Shown: positions 52,187 to 61,253, counted from the first letter of the stretch. The stretch: 64,000 nt of DNA from Lachnospiraceae bacterium NSJ-143 (GCA_022867625.1 JALIFM010000010.1:1-64000), one strand, 5' to 3'. The notes: generated by a model from the sequence alone, not told the origin. Numbers and translations: made by a program.

Positions 52187-53068
52187 ATGGTAAAAGTAGC
52201 TGTCGCAGCAGACAGTAACAGCGGCATAACTCAAAAGGAAGCCAGAGATTTAGGCATTACCGTAATACCTATGCCTTTTACGATAGACGGAGAGACATTT
52301 TTTGAGGATATAAACCTTACCCAAAAACAGTTTTACGAGCGCCTTGCGGGCGGTGCTGAAATAGCTACATCTCAGCCGGCTCTGGCTGATGTGACTGACT
52401 GCTGGAACAACATACTTAAAACATATGACGAGTTAGTCTATATACCTATGTCAAGCGGTTTAAGCGGCTCATGCCAGACAGCACTCATGCTTTCAGGCGA
52501 TTTTGACGGAAGGGTACATGTTGTTAATAACCAGCGAATTTCTGTGACACAAAAACAGTCTGTGCTTGACGCTATGGAAATGGCTTCTGCCGGCTTTGAC
52601 GGCAGCGCAATAAAGGCATACCTCGAAAAAACAAGGTTTGACTCAAGCATATACATTACTCTTGAGACCCTTGAGTACCTTAAAAAGGGCGGACGCGTTA
52701 CCCCTGCTGCTGCGGCATTGGCCTCACTTTTAAAGATAAGGCCTGTTCTTCAGATTCAGGGCGAAAAGCTTGACGCCTTCTCAAAGGCACGCACCAAAAA
52801 ACTGGCTAAAAAAATTATGATTAACGCTGTATTAAACGATATGAAAAACCGCTTTGGCAGCAACGAAGCCGGTGATGACGTATGGATACATGTGGCCTAC
52901 AGCGGCACAGACAGCTCTGAGGCTGAGGAATTTAAAAAGGAGATACAGCTTATGTTCCCCTCACAGCCTGTAATAACCGACCCGCTTGCTTTAAGCATAT
53001 GCTGTCACATAGGCCCCGGTGCGCTGGCGGCGACATGTATGAAAAAACTCAATATTAATAATATATAA
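52187..53068 (+). CDS. DegV-family fatty-acid-binding protein
   Basis: 293 aa, two-domain DegV/EDD fold. N-terminal VAVAADSNSGITQKEARDLGITVIPMPF and the loop ATSQPALADV, followed by PMSSGLSGSC, are the family signatures for the fatty-acid headgroup site; the C-terminal domain ends with CCHIGPGALAATCM. DegV (FakB) proteins bind fatty acids and present them to the kinase FakA; no fakA gene is nearby. It is a single-gene unit with its own promoter and terminator. Confidence 0.9.
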   Translation: MVKVAVAADSNSGITQKEARDLGITVIPMPFTIDGETFFEDINLTQKQFYERLAGGAEIATSQPALADVTDCWNNILKTYDELVYIPMSSGLSGSCQTALMLSGDFDGRVHVVNNQRISVTQKQSVLDAMEMASAGFDGSAIKAYLEKTRFDSSIYITLETLEYLKKGGRVTPAAAALASLLKIRPVLQIQGEKLDAFSKARTKKLAKKIMINAVLNDMKNRFGSNEAGDDVWIHVAYSGTDSSEAEEFKKEIQLMFPSQPVITDPLALSICCHIGPGALAATCMKKLNINNI

Positions 53069-53070
53069 CA

Positions 53071-53110
53071 AAAAGCCGTATATTCACTTTGAATACTACG
53101 GCTTTTTTCA
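53071..53110 (+). terminator. Terminator of the degV-type gene
   Basis: AAAAGCCGTA / TACGGCTTTT stem with an inner ATTC / GAAT pair, followed by TTTTTT. Confidence 0.8.
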
Positions 53111-53114
53111 TCTG

Positions 53115-53669
53115 TTACTTTTGCTCTATTATATTTCCATTCCTATCATAAAGCTCAATATTTTTTTGAGCGTTTATCATTTTTTCATCGTCATAAACTA
53201 TAAATGTAATTTCCTCAGGCCTTATATTTGATTTAATCGTCCTCTGAGCGCCTGATTCAGTATAACTAATTTTTGCCTCGGCCAAAACCGCCGGACTTTT
53301 ATCAGTAACGGCAATCACAGCGCACGGTATTTTGTCTACATAGGCCATTGGGTTAACAAACTCCTGTATTCCGGTATCATATCCTATATATTCAACCTCA
53401 TATGTGCCCCTTTTATTATCCCTCAGTATGGCAAGGCCAATGCCTTCCTCACCTGAAACGTCATTATAATTAAAAGCGCACACTTTATTTTCACTTTTAT
53501 TGCTGTATGCGAATACGGAAATATCCTCCAGGTTTGAGTATGACTCTATTATTTTTTCCACAGCACTTGTTTTGCTTGTGTTTCCAAGAAAGACAAGCTT
53601 CACAGCAACTATACATATCACACATACAACAATAAATCCGGCGAAAAACTTTTTGTCACTTGAGCTCAT
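53115..53669 (-). CDS. Membrane-anchored protein of unknown function
   Basis: 184 aa. One N-terminal membrane helix (about residues 8-30, FAGFIVVCVICIVAVKLVF) after a short charged cytoplasmic segment, then an extracytoplasmic region of about 150 residues with alternating beta-type segments and no recognised motif. It is 21 nt downstream of the MATE gene and likely in the same transcript, but nothing shows they act together. AAAGGAC precedes the ATG. Confidence 0.7.
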   Translation of the reverse strand: MSSSDKKFFAGFIVVCVICIVAVKLVFLGNTSKTSAVEKIIESYSNLEDISVFAYSNKSENKVCAFNYNDVSGEEGIGLAILRDNKRGTYEVEYIGYDTGIQEFVNPMAYVDKIPCAVIAVTDKSPAVLAEAKISYTESGAQRTIKSNIRPEEITFIVYDDEKMINAQKNIELYDRNGNIIEQK

Positions 53670-53690
53670 AACATCATAGTCCTTTCGTAT

Positions 53691-55064
53691 TTAAACAGCC
53701 TGCTTTTCAGGCCCGCCAAGCTGAAGCTTGCCAAGCGAGCGTTTAAGGAAAAATATACTCATTAAGACAGCCGCCGTTTCTGCCACAGGAAACGACCACC
53801 AGACACTGCTCAGGCCGCCTAGTCTGGCAAGCACAAACGCAGACGGAACAAGCACTACTATCTGCCTTACTACAGCAATATAAAGGCTGTAAACCCCATG
53901 CCCAAATGCCTGACACACGGAGCTTGTTATAATACAGAATCCTGCGAAAATATAGCTGAGGCATACAACCCTCAGTGCGTGCACCCCTATTGACAGCATG
54001 TCGTCGGAAGCGTTAAAGAGCAAAAGCAGCTTATCTGGTATTACCTCAAAAATTATGAGCCCTGCAAGCATTATGCCAACAGCGTAAATTACGCTGAGCT
54101 TTATGGTTTTGTGTATCCTGTCCGTCCTTCTGGCTCCGTAGTTATATGCCAAAATCGGAACCATGCCGTTATTGAGCCCAAATATCGGCATAAACACAAA
54201 GCTCTGCAACTTAAAGTAAACGCCGAACACAGCTACAGCCGTAGGTGTAAATACAATAAGTATTTTATTCATAGCGTATGTCATAATGGAGCCTATTGAA
54301 ATCATGAGAACCGAAGGTATTCCAATTTCAAGTATTCTTTTGATAACCCCAAAATCAGGTATGATATTTGAGAGCCTGAAATTAATATCAGGGTTTTTCT
54401 TCAAGTTCAGCACCAGCGCCATAAACCCCGCAACACACTGCCCTGTAACAGTTGCATATGCTGCACCGGCAACTCCAAGTTTTGGCGCTCCGAGAAGGCC
54501 GAATATAAGTATAGGGTCAAGAATAATATTTATAACCGCGCCAGTAGTCTGGGTAAACATTGTGTAAAGCGTTCTGCCGGTAGACTGGAGAAGCCTCTCA
54601 AATGTGAGCTGCGCAAATATTCCTATAGAAAGCACCGAGCATATCCTTATATATTCCGTTCCGCCCTCATAAATCTCAGCTATATTTGTCTGGGATTTCA
54701 TAAAAATCCCCGCGCCGAATATGCCGAAAAGCAGAAATATCAAAAAGCTTATACCGTTTAAAAGTATGCCCTGCATTGCTGTTTTGTCAGCGGCCTCCTG
54801 CTTCCTTTCGCCAAGGCAGCGCGACAGCACCGCATTTGTGCCTACGCCTATACCGCTTCCCATAGCTATCATAAAGTTCTGTACAGGAAAGGCCATTGAG
54901 ACAGCTGTAAGGGCATTTTCGCTCAGCTTGGCTACATAAATGCTGTCAACAACATTATAAAACGCCTGTACTATCATAGATACCATAATAGGTATTGCCA
55001 TAGACAAAAGAAGCCTGTTTACGGGCATTGTGCCCATTTTGTTTTCATTCGTGTTGTTTTCCAT
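53691..55064 (-). CDS. MATE-family multidrug efflux transporter
   Basis: 457 aa with about 12 membrane helices in two homologous halves. NRLLLSMAIPIMVSMIVQAFYNVVDSIYVA (first helix pair, quoted partly), ALTAVSMAFPVQNFMIA and the second-half GLNNGMVPILAYNYGARR are typical of the DinF/NorM-like MATE group. It should export drugs or metabolites using a Na+ or H+ gradient; substrate unknown. GGAGGAGG lies before the ATG. The 283-nt gap upstream (55065-55347) shows no gene and only weak hairpins. Confidence 0.92.
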   Translation of the reverse strand: MENNTNENKMGTMPVNRLLLSMAIPIMVSMIVQAFYNVVDSIYVAKLSENALTAVSMAFPVQNFMIAMGSGIGVGTNAVLSRCLGERKQEAADKTAMQGILLNGISFLIFLLFGIFGAGIFMKSQTNIAEIYEGGTEYIRICSVLSIGIFAQLTFERLLQSTGRTLYTMFTQTTGAVINIILDPILIFGLLGAPKLGVAGAAYATVTGQCVAGFMALVLNLKKNPDINFRLSNIIPDFGVIKRILEIGIPSVLMISIGSIMTYAMNKILIVFTPTAVAVFGVYFKLQSFVFMPIFGLNNGMVPILAYNYGARRTDRIHKTIKLSVIYAVGIMLAGLIIFEVIPDKLLLLFNASDDMLSIGVHALRVVCLSYIFAGFCIITSSVCQAFGHGVYSLYIAVVRQIVVLVPSAFVLARLGGLSSVWWSFPVAETAAVLMSIFFLKRSLGKLQLGGPEKQAV

Positions 55065-55347
55065 TTTTCCTCCTCCAAAAGATACATGGAAGGATTAATC
55101 CCTATATAATTAAATAAAATATTATGTCAATTAATACCCGAAATTCCATTCCACGCATCGTACTTGCTAATATCATACTCGTTTCCCCTGTTTTTCCGTA
55201 AGCTACATTATATTAGATTACTTTAATTTATTCAACATATTTTTTATGTGAACCATATTTAAAGACTGCCGCCGGCTTAAAACCCGCTGAATAAAAACAA
55301 CAGGCGCCTGCCATAACAGTACGCCCGCAATTTTTTTCTGTTTAATT

Positions 55348-56523
55348 TTAGTGGTGGAAAAGCCTTATTCCTGTAAAGCACATAGCCATACCGCATTTAT
55401 CAGCAGTGTCTATAACAAGGTCGTCCCTTATTGAGCCTCCCGGCTGTGCCACGTACTTGACGCCGCTCCTGTAAGCCCTTTCTATGTTGTCGCCGAATGG
55501 GAAAAATGCGTCAGAGCCAAGAGCTACATCTTTCATATTTTTAAGCCATGCCTTCTTCTCCTCGGCTGTAAACACCTCCGGCTTAACCTTGAATATGCCC
55601 TGCCACTTTCCTTCCGCCAGCACATCCATATAATCCTCGCCTATATACAAATCTATAGCGTTGTCTCTGTCAGCGCGGCCTATTGTATCAACAAACTCAA
55701 GACCCATTACCTTAGGGCTCTGGCGAAGGAACCAGTTGTCAGCCTTGCTTGCCGCAAGCCTTGTGCAGTGTATACGGCTCTGCTGTCCGGCGCCTATGCC
55801 TATAGCCTGACCGCCCTTTGCAAAGCATACAGAGTTTGACTGTGTGTATTTAAGCGTAATAAGTGATATAACAAGGTCAATCTGGCTGAGCTCTGGTATT
55901 TCCTTATTTTTTGTAACTATATTTTTGAGTATTTCCTTATTGATATCAAGCTCGTTTCTTCCCTGTTCAAACATAACGCCATAAACCTGCTTGCGCTCAA
56001 TTTCCTCCGGCCTGTAGGCTTCATCTATCTGTATTATATTATAATTTCCCTTTTTCTTTGACTTGAGTATCTCAAGAGCCTCCGGCTCATAGCCAGGAGC
56101 TATGACTCCGTCTGAAACTTCCCTTTTTATTATGTTTGCTGTAGATACATCGCATATGTCAGAAAGCGATATAAAATCGCCGAAAGAGGACATCCTGTCA
56201 GCGCCCCTCGCTCTGGCGTAAGCGCTTGCCAAAGGCGAAAGCTCGCCCAAATCGTCAACCCAGTAAATTTTCCTCAGGGTTTCATCAAGCTCAATTCCCA
56301 CAGCCGCTCCGGCAGGCGATACATGCTTAAATGATGCTGCTGCCGGCAGACCTGTCGCTTCCTTAAGCTCCTTTACCAGCTGCCAGCCGTTGAGGGCGTC
56401 AAGAAAATTTATATACCCCGGCTTGCCGTTAAGCACTGTTATGGGAAGCTCTCCGGTTTCAATAAATATCCTCGACGGTTTCTGGTTAGGATTGCAGCCG
56501 TATTTAAGCGCAAGTTCTTTCAT
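55348..56523 (-). CDS. Stand-alone AICAR transformylase
   Basis: 391 aa, equal to the C-terminal AICAR formyltransferase part of PurH without the N-terminal IMP cyclohydrolase. LKYGCNPNQKPSRIF at the start and the catalytic lysine-histidine in SFKHVSPAGAAVG (about residue 65) are clear; the C-terminal GSDAFFPFGDNIERA and YVAQPGGSIRDD match the nucleotide/folate site. It formylates AICAR with 10-formyl-THF. The missing cyclohydrolase step is supplied by the upstream PurO-type gene, 28 nt away in the same transcript. AAAGGGG precedes the ATG. Confidence 0.93.
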   Translation of the reverse strand: MKELALKYGCNPNQKPSRIFIETGELPITVLNGKPGYINFLDALNGWQLVKELKEATGLPAAASFKHVSPAGAAVGIELDETLRKIYWVDDLGELSPLASAYARARGADRMSSFGDFISLSDICDVSTANIIKREVSDGVIAPGYEPEALEILKSKKKGNYNIIQIDEAYRPEEIERKQVYGVMFEQGRNELDINKEILKNIVTKNKEIPELSQIDLVISLITLKYTQSNSVCFAKGGQAIGIGAGQQSRIHCTRLAASKADNWFLRQSPKVMGLEFVDTIGRADRDNAIDLYIGEDYMDVLAEGKWQGIFKVKPEVFTAEEKKAWLKNMKDVALGSDAFFPFGDNIERAYRSGVKYVAQPGGSIRDDLVIDTADKCGMAMCFTGIRLFHH

Positions 56524-56551
56524 AATTAAAAATCCCCTTTCAAAATACCCC

Positions 56552-57265
56552 TTATTTGTTTTTATTTATAATCCTTGTCTCTGTTTTTCCTGTCTCAATA
56601 TCTATAAACCTTACAAAAAGCGAAACCTTGTTGTCCTCATTGAGGCTTGTCCATATCATATCGGCAAACTCGTCTATTCCGCCTGTTATATCAACCCTTT
56701 TTGGCTCTCCCTCAAAGCTTGGCAGAGGATTTTCGTTTCTGGCATATGTGTGTATAAACCTTCCCTCCCCGTTTATAGGGTCATTGTAAGCGAATGTAAA
56801 CCTGTCGCAGCTTTCCGGCCTTCCGTCATCGCTTTTAAGTATGCTTAAAGCGTAATTAAACCCGCCGTTTTCAATATGTATAATACCGGAAATCCTCGGT
56901 GTATAGTTAGGTCCGTCCGGCTCAAACTCCCTGCACCTTAAGGACTGCTCAAATGTCTGCTGTTTATCCATAAGCTCATATACAGTGTCTGTCTGGTCGC
57001 CGTTTGTAACTATTGTCTTGTTTCCAAGCACCCTGACAGGTGCGTATATTATAAGGCTCGGGTCCTCAAGCTTTGACGGGTCAAAGGCCTCTGTGCGTAT
57101 CCCGTTTCCGTCCTCAACAAAAATCCTGTTACGGCTGTTTGAGCTCCTGCCCATTATAAAATACGCGGCAACCGCCTTTTTGCCGTCTGCAGACTTGCCT
57201 ATAACAATACCTCTGCCGGGATAAGCGTTTGACAAAAGTTCCTCTTTTAAAGATATAAGCTTCAT
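56552..57265 (-). CDS. purO: IMP cyclohydrolase, archaeal PurO type
   Basis: 237 aa. Closes FAICAR to IMP. Family landmarks are the N-terminal YPGRGIVIGKSADGKKAVAAYFIMGRSSNSRNR (quoted partly; about 15-47), VRVLGNKTIVTNGDQTDTV (about 77-95) and the later LPSFEGEPKRVDITGG. This is unrelated in sequence to the N-terminal domain of bacterial PurH and was first described in methanogens; homologues exist in some Clostridia. It is the first gene of the purO-AICAR transformylase pair. AGGAGG lies before the ATG and a TTGACG/TATAAA promoter 80 nt upstream. Confidence 0.88.
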   Translation of the reverse strand: MKLISLKEELLSNAYPGRGIVIGKSADGKKAVAAYFIMGRSSNSRNRIFVEDGNGIRTEAFDPSKLEDPSLIIYAPVRVLGNKTIVTNGDQTDTVYELMDKQQTFEQSLRCREFEPDGPNYTPRISGIIHIENGGFNYALSILKSDDGRPESCDRFTFAYNDPINGEGRFIHTYARNENPLPSFEGEPKRVDITGGIDEFADMIWTSLNEDNKVSLFVRFIDIETGKTETRIINKNK

Positions 57266-57340
57266 ATAAATCCTCCTAAGCCATAATAATAAAATCCAAA
57301 TTTTAACCGCCGTCCGATTTTCTTATTTGTCCGGCCCGCA

Positions 57341-57369
57341 TTTATATCATCTTATATAAAATTCGTCAA
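57341..57369 (-). promoter_or_regulatory. Promoter of the purO operon
   Basis: TTGACG (57369-57364), 17-nt spacer, TATAAA (57346-57341) on the minus strand. The leader repeats CGGAC twice within 25 nt; no purine riboswitch was recognised. Confidence 0.6.
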
Positions 57370-57403
57370 AAATTCAACCCTACAGCCAAAACCTTTGAAT
57401 TTT

Positions 57404-57640
57404 TTATTTATCTGTTTCTACAAACCACCGGTTTTCCTCCAGAAAAATATATTTGTCTCTGTTTTTAATGCGGCATGTATATCTAAGCCCTGCACCGCCG
57501 GTTTTAAGCGCCGCCCGCTTCTGTATACTCAGCACTCTGTCTATTTTATACACAATTCCGTTCTCATACCTAAAATACTTTGGCATTATGGTGCCGGTTT
57601 CGTCAAACTCCGCTGTCATATCAACATAGACCTTCCGCAT
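57404..57640 (-). CDS. Small conserved-looking protein downstream of dinB
   Basis: 78 aa, 20 nt after the DNA polymerase IV gene with a very strong GGAGGTGAT site. Basic and aromatic-rich, starting MRKVYVDMTAEFDETGTIMP, predominantly beta by eye, no cysteine cluster or membrane helix. No family recognised. Its placement suggests co-expression with the polymerase, perhaps as a DNA-damage-induced accessory protein, but that is inference. Confidence 0.7.
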   Translation of the reverse strand: MRKVYVDMTAEFDETGTIMPKYFRYENGIVYKIDRVLSIQKRAALKTGGAGLRYTCRIKNRDKYIFLEENRWFVETDK

Positions 57641-57660
57641 AGCATATCACCTCCAATCCA

Positions 57661-58905
57661 CTATCTGAAATACGCCGTTGGGAATATGACATTATCCGTT
57701 TTGGGGCTTACAGCGCACAATGTCCTGTCAACAAGCTCTGTTCCCCTCACAACCGCTTTCTGTCCGAAACGGTTTCTTATTGAGTCCAGTGCCATATCCA
57801 GCTTATGGCGCTTATCCCTCTGGCTTTCATTGCTGAATATATCCAGCTGCACAGGTACATCTGCCTGCACTATGTCAGACACCCTTACCCCTATTGAGCG
57901 CACCGGCTTTTCCCAGCTGCAGCTTTCCCTGAAGAGGCTGTACGCCTCATTTAATATCTCATCATTTATATCTGTATACAGTTTCAGCTTCCTTTGCCGT
58001 TCAAAGCTGAAAAGCCCGCTGTCTCTTACGTGTATGCCCACAACGCCGCCTTTTATACCGGCTTCCCTTAGCCTTGCTCCTACCGATTCTGACAGAACGG
58101 CTAAAGCTGTGAACACCTCTGAATCACCGGTCAAATCCCTTGGCGTTGTAAAACTGTTTCCAACCGACTTTATATCAGCCGAGCTGCTGTATTTTTTTAC
58201 AGGCTCAATATCGAGGCCGTTTGCAAAGGCATGGAGAACATACCCCCATTTTCCAAAATGTTTATAAAGGAACTCTCTGTCCGAAAGAGCCAGCTTCCCT
58301 ATAGTGTCAATATTTAACAGCCTGAGGCGCTTTTTGTGCGCTCTTCCCACGTAAAGAAGGTTTTCAACAGGCAGCGGAAATATAAGGCTTCTGTAATTGC
58401 ACCTGTTAAACTCTGTAATTGCGTCGGGCTTTTTATAGTCGCTGCCAAGCTTGGCATAAATCTTGTTCCAGCTTACGCCTATGCTTACAGTTATGCCCAG
58501 CTCCTTTTTTATTCTCCTGCTTATTTTTTCCGCTGCCTCCATTCCGCTTCCCAAAATGCCCGCAGAACCTGTACAGTCAAGCCATGCCTCATCAAGCCCA
58601 AACGGCTCGACCATATCTGTAAAATCCAGATATATTTCCCTTGCCAGTTTTGAAAACCTCATATACTTTTTAAAATCAGGCTTTATAACAACAAGCCCGG
58701 GGCATTTAAGCCTTGCCTGCCAAAGTGTTTCACCGGTGTTTATACCATACCGCTTGGCAATATAATTTTTTGCCAGTACAATACCATGCCTTGCCTTTTC
58801 GTCACCGCCTACAGCCACAGGCTTATCCCTCAGCTCAGGGCGGTAAAGGCATTCTACTGAAGCGTAAAAGCAGTTGCAGTCCGAATGAAGTATAATTCTG
58901 TCCAT
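57661..58905 (-). CDS. dinB: DNA polymerase IV (Y-family, DinB)
   Basis: 414 aa translesion polymerase. HSDCNCFYASVECLYRPEL (residues 7-25), the catalytic acidic GLDEAWLDCTG (about 102), the thumb helix-hairpin-helix (about 175-205) and the little-finger domain (about 235-345) are present. DEAWLD replaces the usual DEAYLD. It belongs to the clostridial DinB/UmuC-like group. AGAGGTG lies before the ATG. A LexA-box-like sequence lies about 50 nt upstream, and the small gene downstream is coupled. Confidence 0.92.
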   Translation of the reverse strand: MDRIILHSDCNCFYASVECLYRPELRDKPVAVGGDEKARHGIVLAKNYIAKRYGINTGETLWQARLKCPGLVVIKPDFKKYMRFSKLAREIYLDFTDMVEPFGLDEAWLDCTGSAGILGSGMEAAEKISRRIKKELGITVSIGVSWNKIYAKLGSDYKKPDAITEFNRCNYRSLIFPLPVENLLYVGRAHKKRLRLLNIDTIGKLALSDREFLYKHFGKWGYVLHAFANGLDIEPVKKYSSSADIKSVGNSFTTPRDLTGDSEVFTALAVLSESVGARLREAGIKGGVVGIHVRDSGLFSFERQRKLKLYTDINDEILNEAYSLFRESCSWEKPVRSIGVRVSDIVQADVPVQLDIFSNESQRDKRHKLDMALDSIRNRFGQKAVVRGTELVDRTLCAVSPKTDNVIFPTAYFR

Positions 58906-58952
58906 AAAAGAACACCTCTGTAAAATTTATGCAAATAAATATTCTTTTATCA

Positions 58953-58966
58953 CGAATATTTGTTCT
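58953..58966. promoter_or_regulatory. Possible LexA (SOS) operator upstream of dinB
   Basis: CGAATATTTGTTCT is one core mismatch from the Gram-positive consensus CGAAC-N4-GTTCG (GAAT in place of GAAC, last base differs). It lies 48-61 bp upstream of the dinB ATG, a sensible place for an SOS operator. An overlapping 8-bp inverted repeat AAATATTC / GAATATTT spans 58936-58961. Confidence 0.4.
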
Positions 58967-59030
58967 TAAATGATATCATCTAACGAACTCGCAGTCAATA
59001 CAGCTTCTCCTTCCAATTTATGGCAATAAC

Positions 59031-59094
59031 TGTCAGCCACATTGATTTTTATCCGCTTTATGGCATACCGACGGCAAAAAATCCGCGGCTGACA
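59031..59094. repeat. Long imperfect hairpin in the dinB-pyrB gap
   Basis: TGTCAGCC (59031-59038) pairs with GGCTGACA (59087-59094), and inside it GATTTTT (59044-59050) with AAAAATC (59077-59083), leaving a 26-nt apical region. A further TTTGCC / GGCAAA hairpin follows at about 59130-59155. No gene occupies 58906-59300; the rest holds the pyrB promoter and the dinB upstream region. The region is more GC-rich than other gaps. Confidence 0.5.
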
Positions 59095-59213
59095 CAGTAT
59101 ACAGCGTGTTTCCTAGTTACTTCGCTTTGCCGGCAAGGCCTGCACAGGCAAAACCGCTTAAATAAATCTGCCCTGAATCCATGTTCACTTACACGCTCTG
59201 CCCTTATGATATA

Positions 59214-59242
59214 TTGACAAATACCTCAACCTGTCAGATAAT
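59214..59242 (+). promoter_or_regulatory. Promoter of pyrBI
   Basis: TTGACA (59214-59219), 17-nt spacer, GATAAT (59237-59242); transcription starts about 50 nt before pyrB. No terminator/attenuator of the PyrR type lies in this short leader. Confidence 0.7.
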
Positions 59243-59300
59243 TTAAATAGCAAACAAAGCGGAAAAGTGTATACAATAAAAGACAAGTGAGGTTAAAACA

Positions 59301-60215
59301 ATGAGACATCTAATCGACCCGTTGGACTTTACAAAGGAGGAGACCGAGGAGCTTCTTCTTCTCGCCGAGGATATAAGAAAAAATCCTGAGAAATACCAAG
59401 ACAAATGCGCACACAAAAAAATAGCCACACTTTTTTATGAGCCGAGCACAAGGACAAGGCTGTCGTTTGAATCAGCAATGATAAATCTGGGCGGAAGTGT
59501 AATAGGCTTTTCAAGCGCCGACTCATCAAGCGCCGCCAAGGGCGAAAGCATAGCCGATACAATACGTGTTATAAGCGCTTTTGCCGACATAACCGCTATA
59601 CGCCACCCAAAGGAAGGCGCACCTATGAGGGCAAGCATGTTCTCGTCGATACCCGTAATAAACGCCGGTGACGGCGGTCATCAGCATCCTACACAGACAC
59701 TGGCTGACCTTGCTACCATACGCCGCAGGAAGGGCAGCCTCAACAATCTTACAATAGGGCTTTGCGGAGACCTTAAATTTGGCCGTACAGTACACAGCCT
59801 TATAAAAAGCATATCTCGCTGGAGCGGAATAAGGTTTGTTCTGATAAGCCCTCAGGAGCTTCGTGTGCCGGATTATATAATAAACGAGGTGTTAAAGCCC
59901 AATAATATTGAATTTTACGAGACAAATGACTTGGAGGAAGCCCTTCCTGAGCTTGATATACTGTATATGACAAGGGTGCAGAAGGAAAGGTTTTTTAACG
60001 AGGAGGACTATGTACGCCTTAAGGACAGCTATATACTCACCGAAAAGAAAATGGAGCTGGCAAAAGACGGCATGGCTGTTCTCCACCCGCTTCCAAGGGT
60101 AAACGAAATAGCTCTGGCTGTTGACAAAGACCCACGGGCTGCGTATTTTGAGCAGGTACAAAACGGGATGTATGTAAGAATGGCGCTTATACTTAAACTG
60201 TTAAACTTAGCTTGA
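59301..60215 (+). CDS. pyrB: Aspartate carbamoyltransferase catalytic subunit
   Basis: 304 aa. Condenses carbamoyl phosphate and aspartate in de novo pyrimidine synthesis. Carbamoyl-phosphate loop [10 protein letters not shown] (about 49-58), HPTQTLADL (about 131) and the aspartate-site MTRVQKERF and HPLPRVNEI are intact. The presence of pyrI directly downstream (13-nt gap) means the holoenzyme is the regulated, E. coli-like dodecamer rather than the unregulated Bacillus form. GTGAGG precedes the ATG. Confidence 0.96.
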   Translation: MRHLIDPLDFTKEETEELLLLAEDIRKNPEKYQDKCAHKKIATLFYEPSTRTRLSFESAMINLGGSVIGFSSADSSSAAKGESIADTIRVISAFADITAIRHPKEGAPMRASMFSSIPVINAGDGGHQHPTQTLADLATIRRRKGSLNNLTIGLCGDLKFGRTVHSLIKSISRWSGIRFVLISPQELRVPDYIINEVLKPNNIEFYETNDLEEALPELDILYMTRVQKERFFNEEDYVRLKDSYILTEKKMELAKDGMAVLHPLPRVNEIALAVDKDPRAAYFEQVQNGMYVRMALILKLLNLA

Positions 60216-60228
60216 GGGAGGCTGTGAA

Positions 60229-60651
60229 ATGCTTAATATAGATGAGATTCAAAACGGTATTGTTATAGACCATATAAAGGCCGGAACAAGCCGCACGCTT
60301 GCCGATATAGCCGGGCTGGACAGCCTTGACTGCGGCGTGGCCATGATAAAAAATGTGAGAAGCACCAAAAGCGGCAAGAAAGATATAATAAAAATAGAAG
60401 GCGATGTTTCGGCAATCAACTTTGGAGTGCTGGCCTATATAGACCCTGATATAACAATAAACTTCATAAAAAACGGAAAGATAGTAAAAAAGGAAAAGCC
60501 AGTGCTGCCCGAAACGCTTGTCAACGTAATGAAATGCAAAAACCCCCGCTGCATAACAAGCATTGAACACGAGTGCGACCATATTTTCAAGCTTACGGCA
60601 AGCGGAAAATACCGCTGCATGTACTGCGAGGAAGAATTTCAGAGAAAATAA
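60229..60651 (+). CDS. pyrI: Aspartate carbamoyltransferase regulatory subunit
   Basis: 140 aa. The N-terminal allosteric nucleotide-binding domain (about 1-95) and the C-terminal zinc domain with four cysteines, CKNPRC and CMYC (about 103-133), are present. It binds CTP/ATP and zinc-links to PyrB, giving feedback control. GGGAGG precedes the ATG. The operon ends in a terminator that overlaps the next gene's 3' end. Confidence 0.95.
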   Translation: MLNIDEIQNGIVIDHIKAGTSRTLADIAGLDSLDCGVAMIKNVRSTKSGKKDIIKIEGDVSAINFGVLAYIDPDITINFIKNGKIVKKEKPVLPETLVNVMKCKNPRCITSIEHECDHIFKLTASGKYRCMYCEEEFQRK

Positions 60652-60657
60652 ATATAA

Positions 60658-60700
60658 AAGGCCATAAGGAAAGTATCCTATGGCCTTCTATATTTTTCAA
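60658..60700 (+). terminator. Terminator of pyrBI
   Basis: AAGGCCATA-GGA / TCC-TATGGCCTT stem followed by CTATATTTTT; its 3' arm contains the end of the convergent membrane-protein gene. Confidence 0.7.
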
Positions 60701-61076
60701 ACATAATCCATATAAAGCCGTTTACAGCCATAATTATGGCATGCGGCATATACAGTATAAGCTCAGCGTTTCCAGTGTTTTTAAATATCAGAAAAAATGA
60801 GAACCCCACCGCAAACACATACATTATAAGATATATGGCCTTCAGCAGCAGCCCATCATACATAAGGCTTACAAACAGCATTATTGTGCCGGTTATGTAC
60901 GGCATAGCCATATATGGGTTGATAACATCTGATATGCGGTCGCTCAGGGAATATACAGGGCTAAGCATTGTATAATAATAAAACATATAAAGTACCATAT
61001 ACACAAGCGGGAAAGCCGGCTTAAAGTATATATGGCTGTTATATTTCTCATAAGCGTCATGTATTATATCCACCAT
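60678..61076 (-). CDS. Small integral membrane protein of unknown function
   Basis: 132 aa with four hydrophobic stretches (about 20-40, 55-72, 77-97 and 105-125), rich in Tyr, Met and Ile, ending in a short basic tail (EKYRRP). No recognised family. A CGGAGG ribosome site supports translation. It sits alone between pyrBI and the ferritin gene. Confidence 0.65.
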   Translation of the reverse strand: MVDIIHDAYEKYNSHIYFKPAFPLVYMVLYMFYYYTMLSPVYSLSDRISDVINPYMAMPYITGTIMLFVSLMYDGLLLKAIYLIMYVFAVGFSFFLIFKNTGNAELILYMPHAIIMAVNGFIWIMFEKYRRP

Positions 61077-61208
61077 ATTGATAAACCTCCGGATTTAAGG
61101 TGCTTTAAAAATATACTGACACAATACATTCTACTACATTGTTGGCTTAAATCAAAATTAAATATATTCTAATTAACAAAAAATTAAACATTACTCCGGC
61201 TTATATAC

Positions 61209-61238
61209 CAAAAAACCCCCTGTAAAGGGGGTTTTTAA
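61209..61238 (-). terminator. Terminator after the ferritin gene
   Basis: AAAAACCCCC / GGGGGTTTTT perfect 10-bp stem with a 6-nt loop. Confidence 0.85.
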
Positions 61239-61253
61239 GCTGAAGCCAATAAA

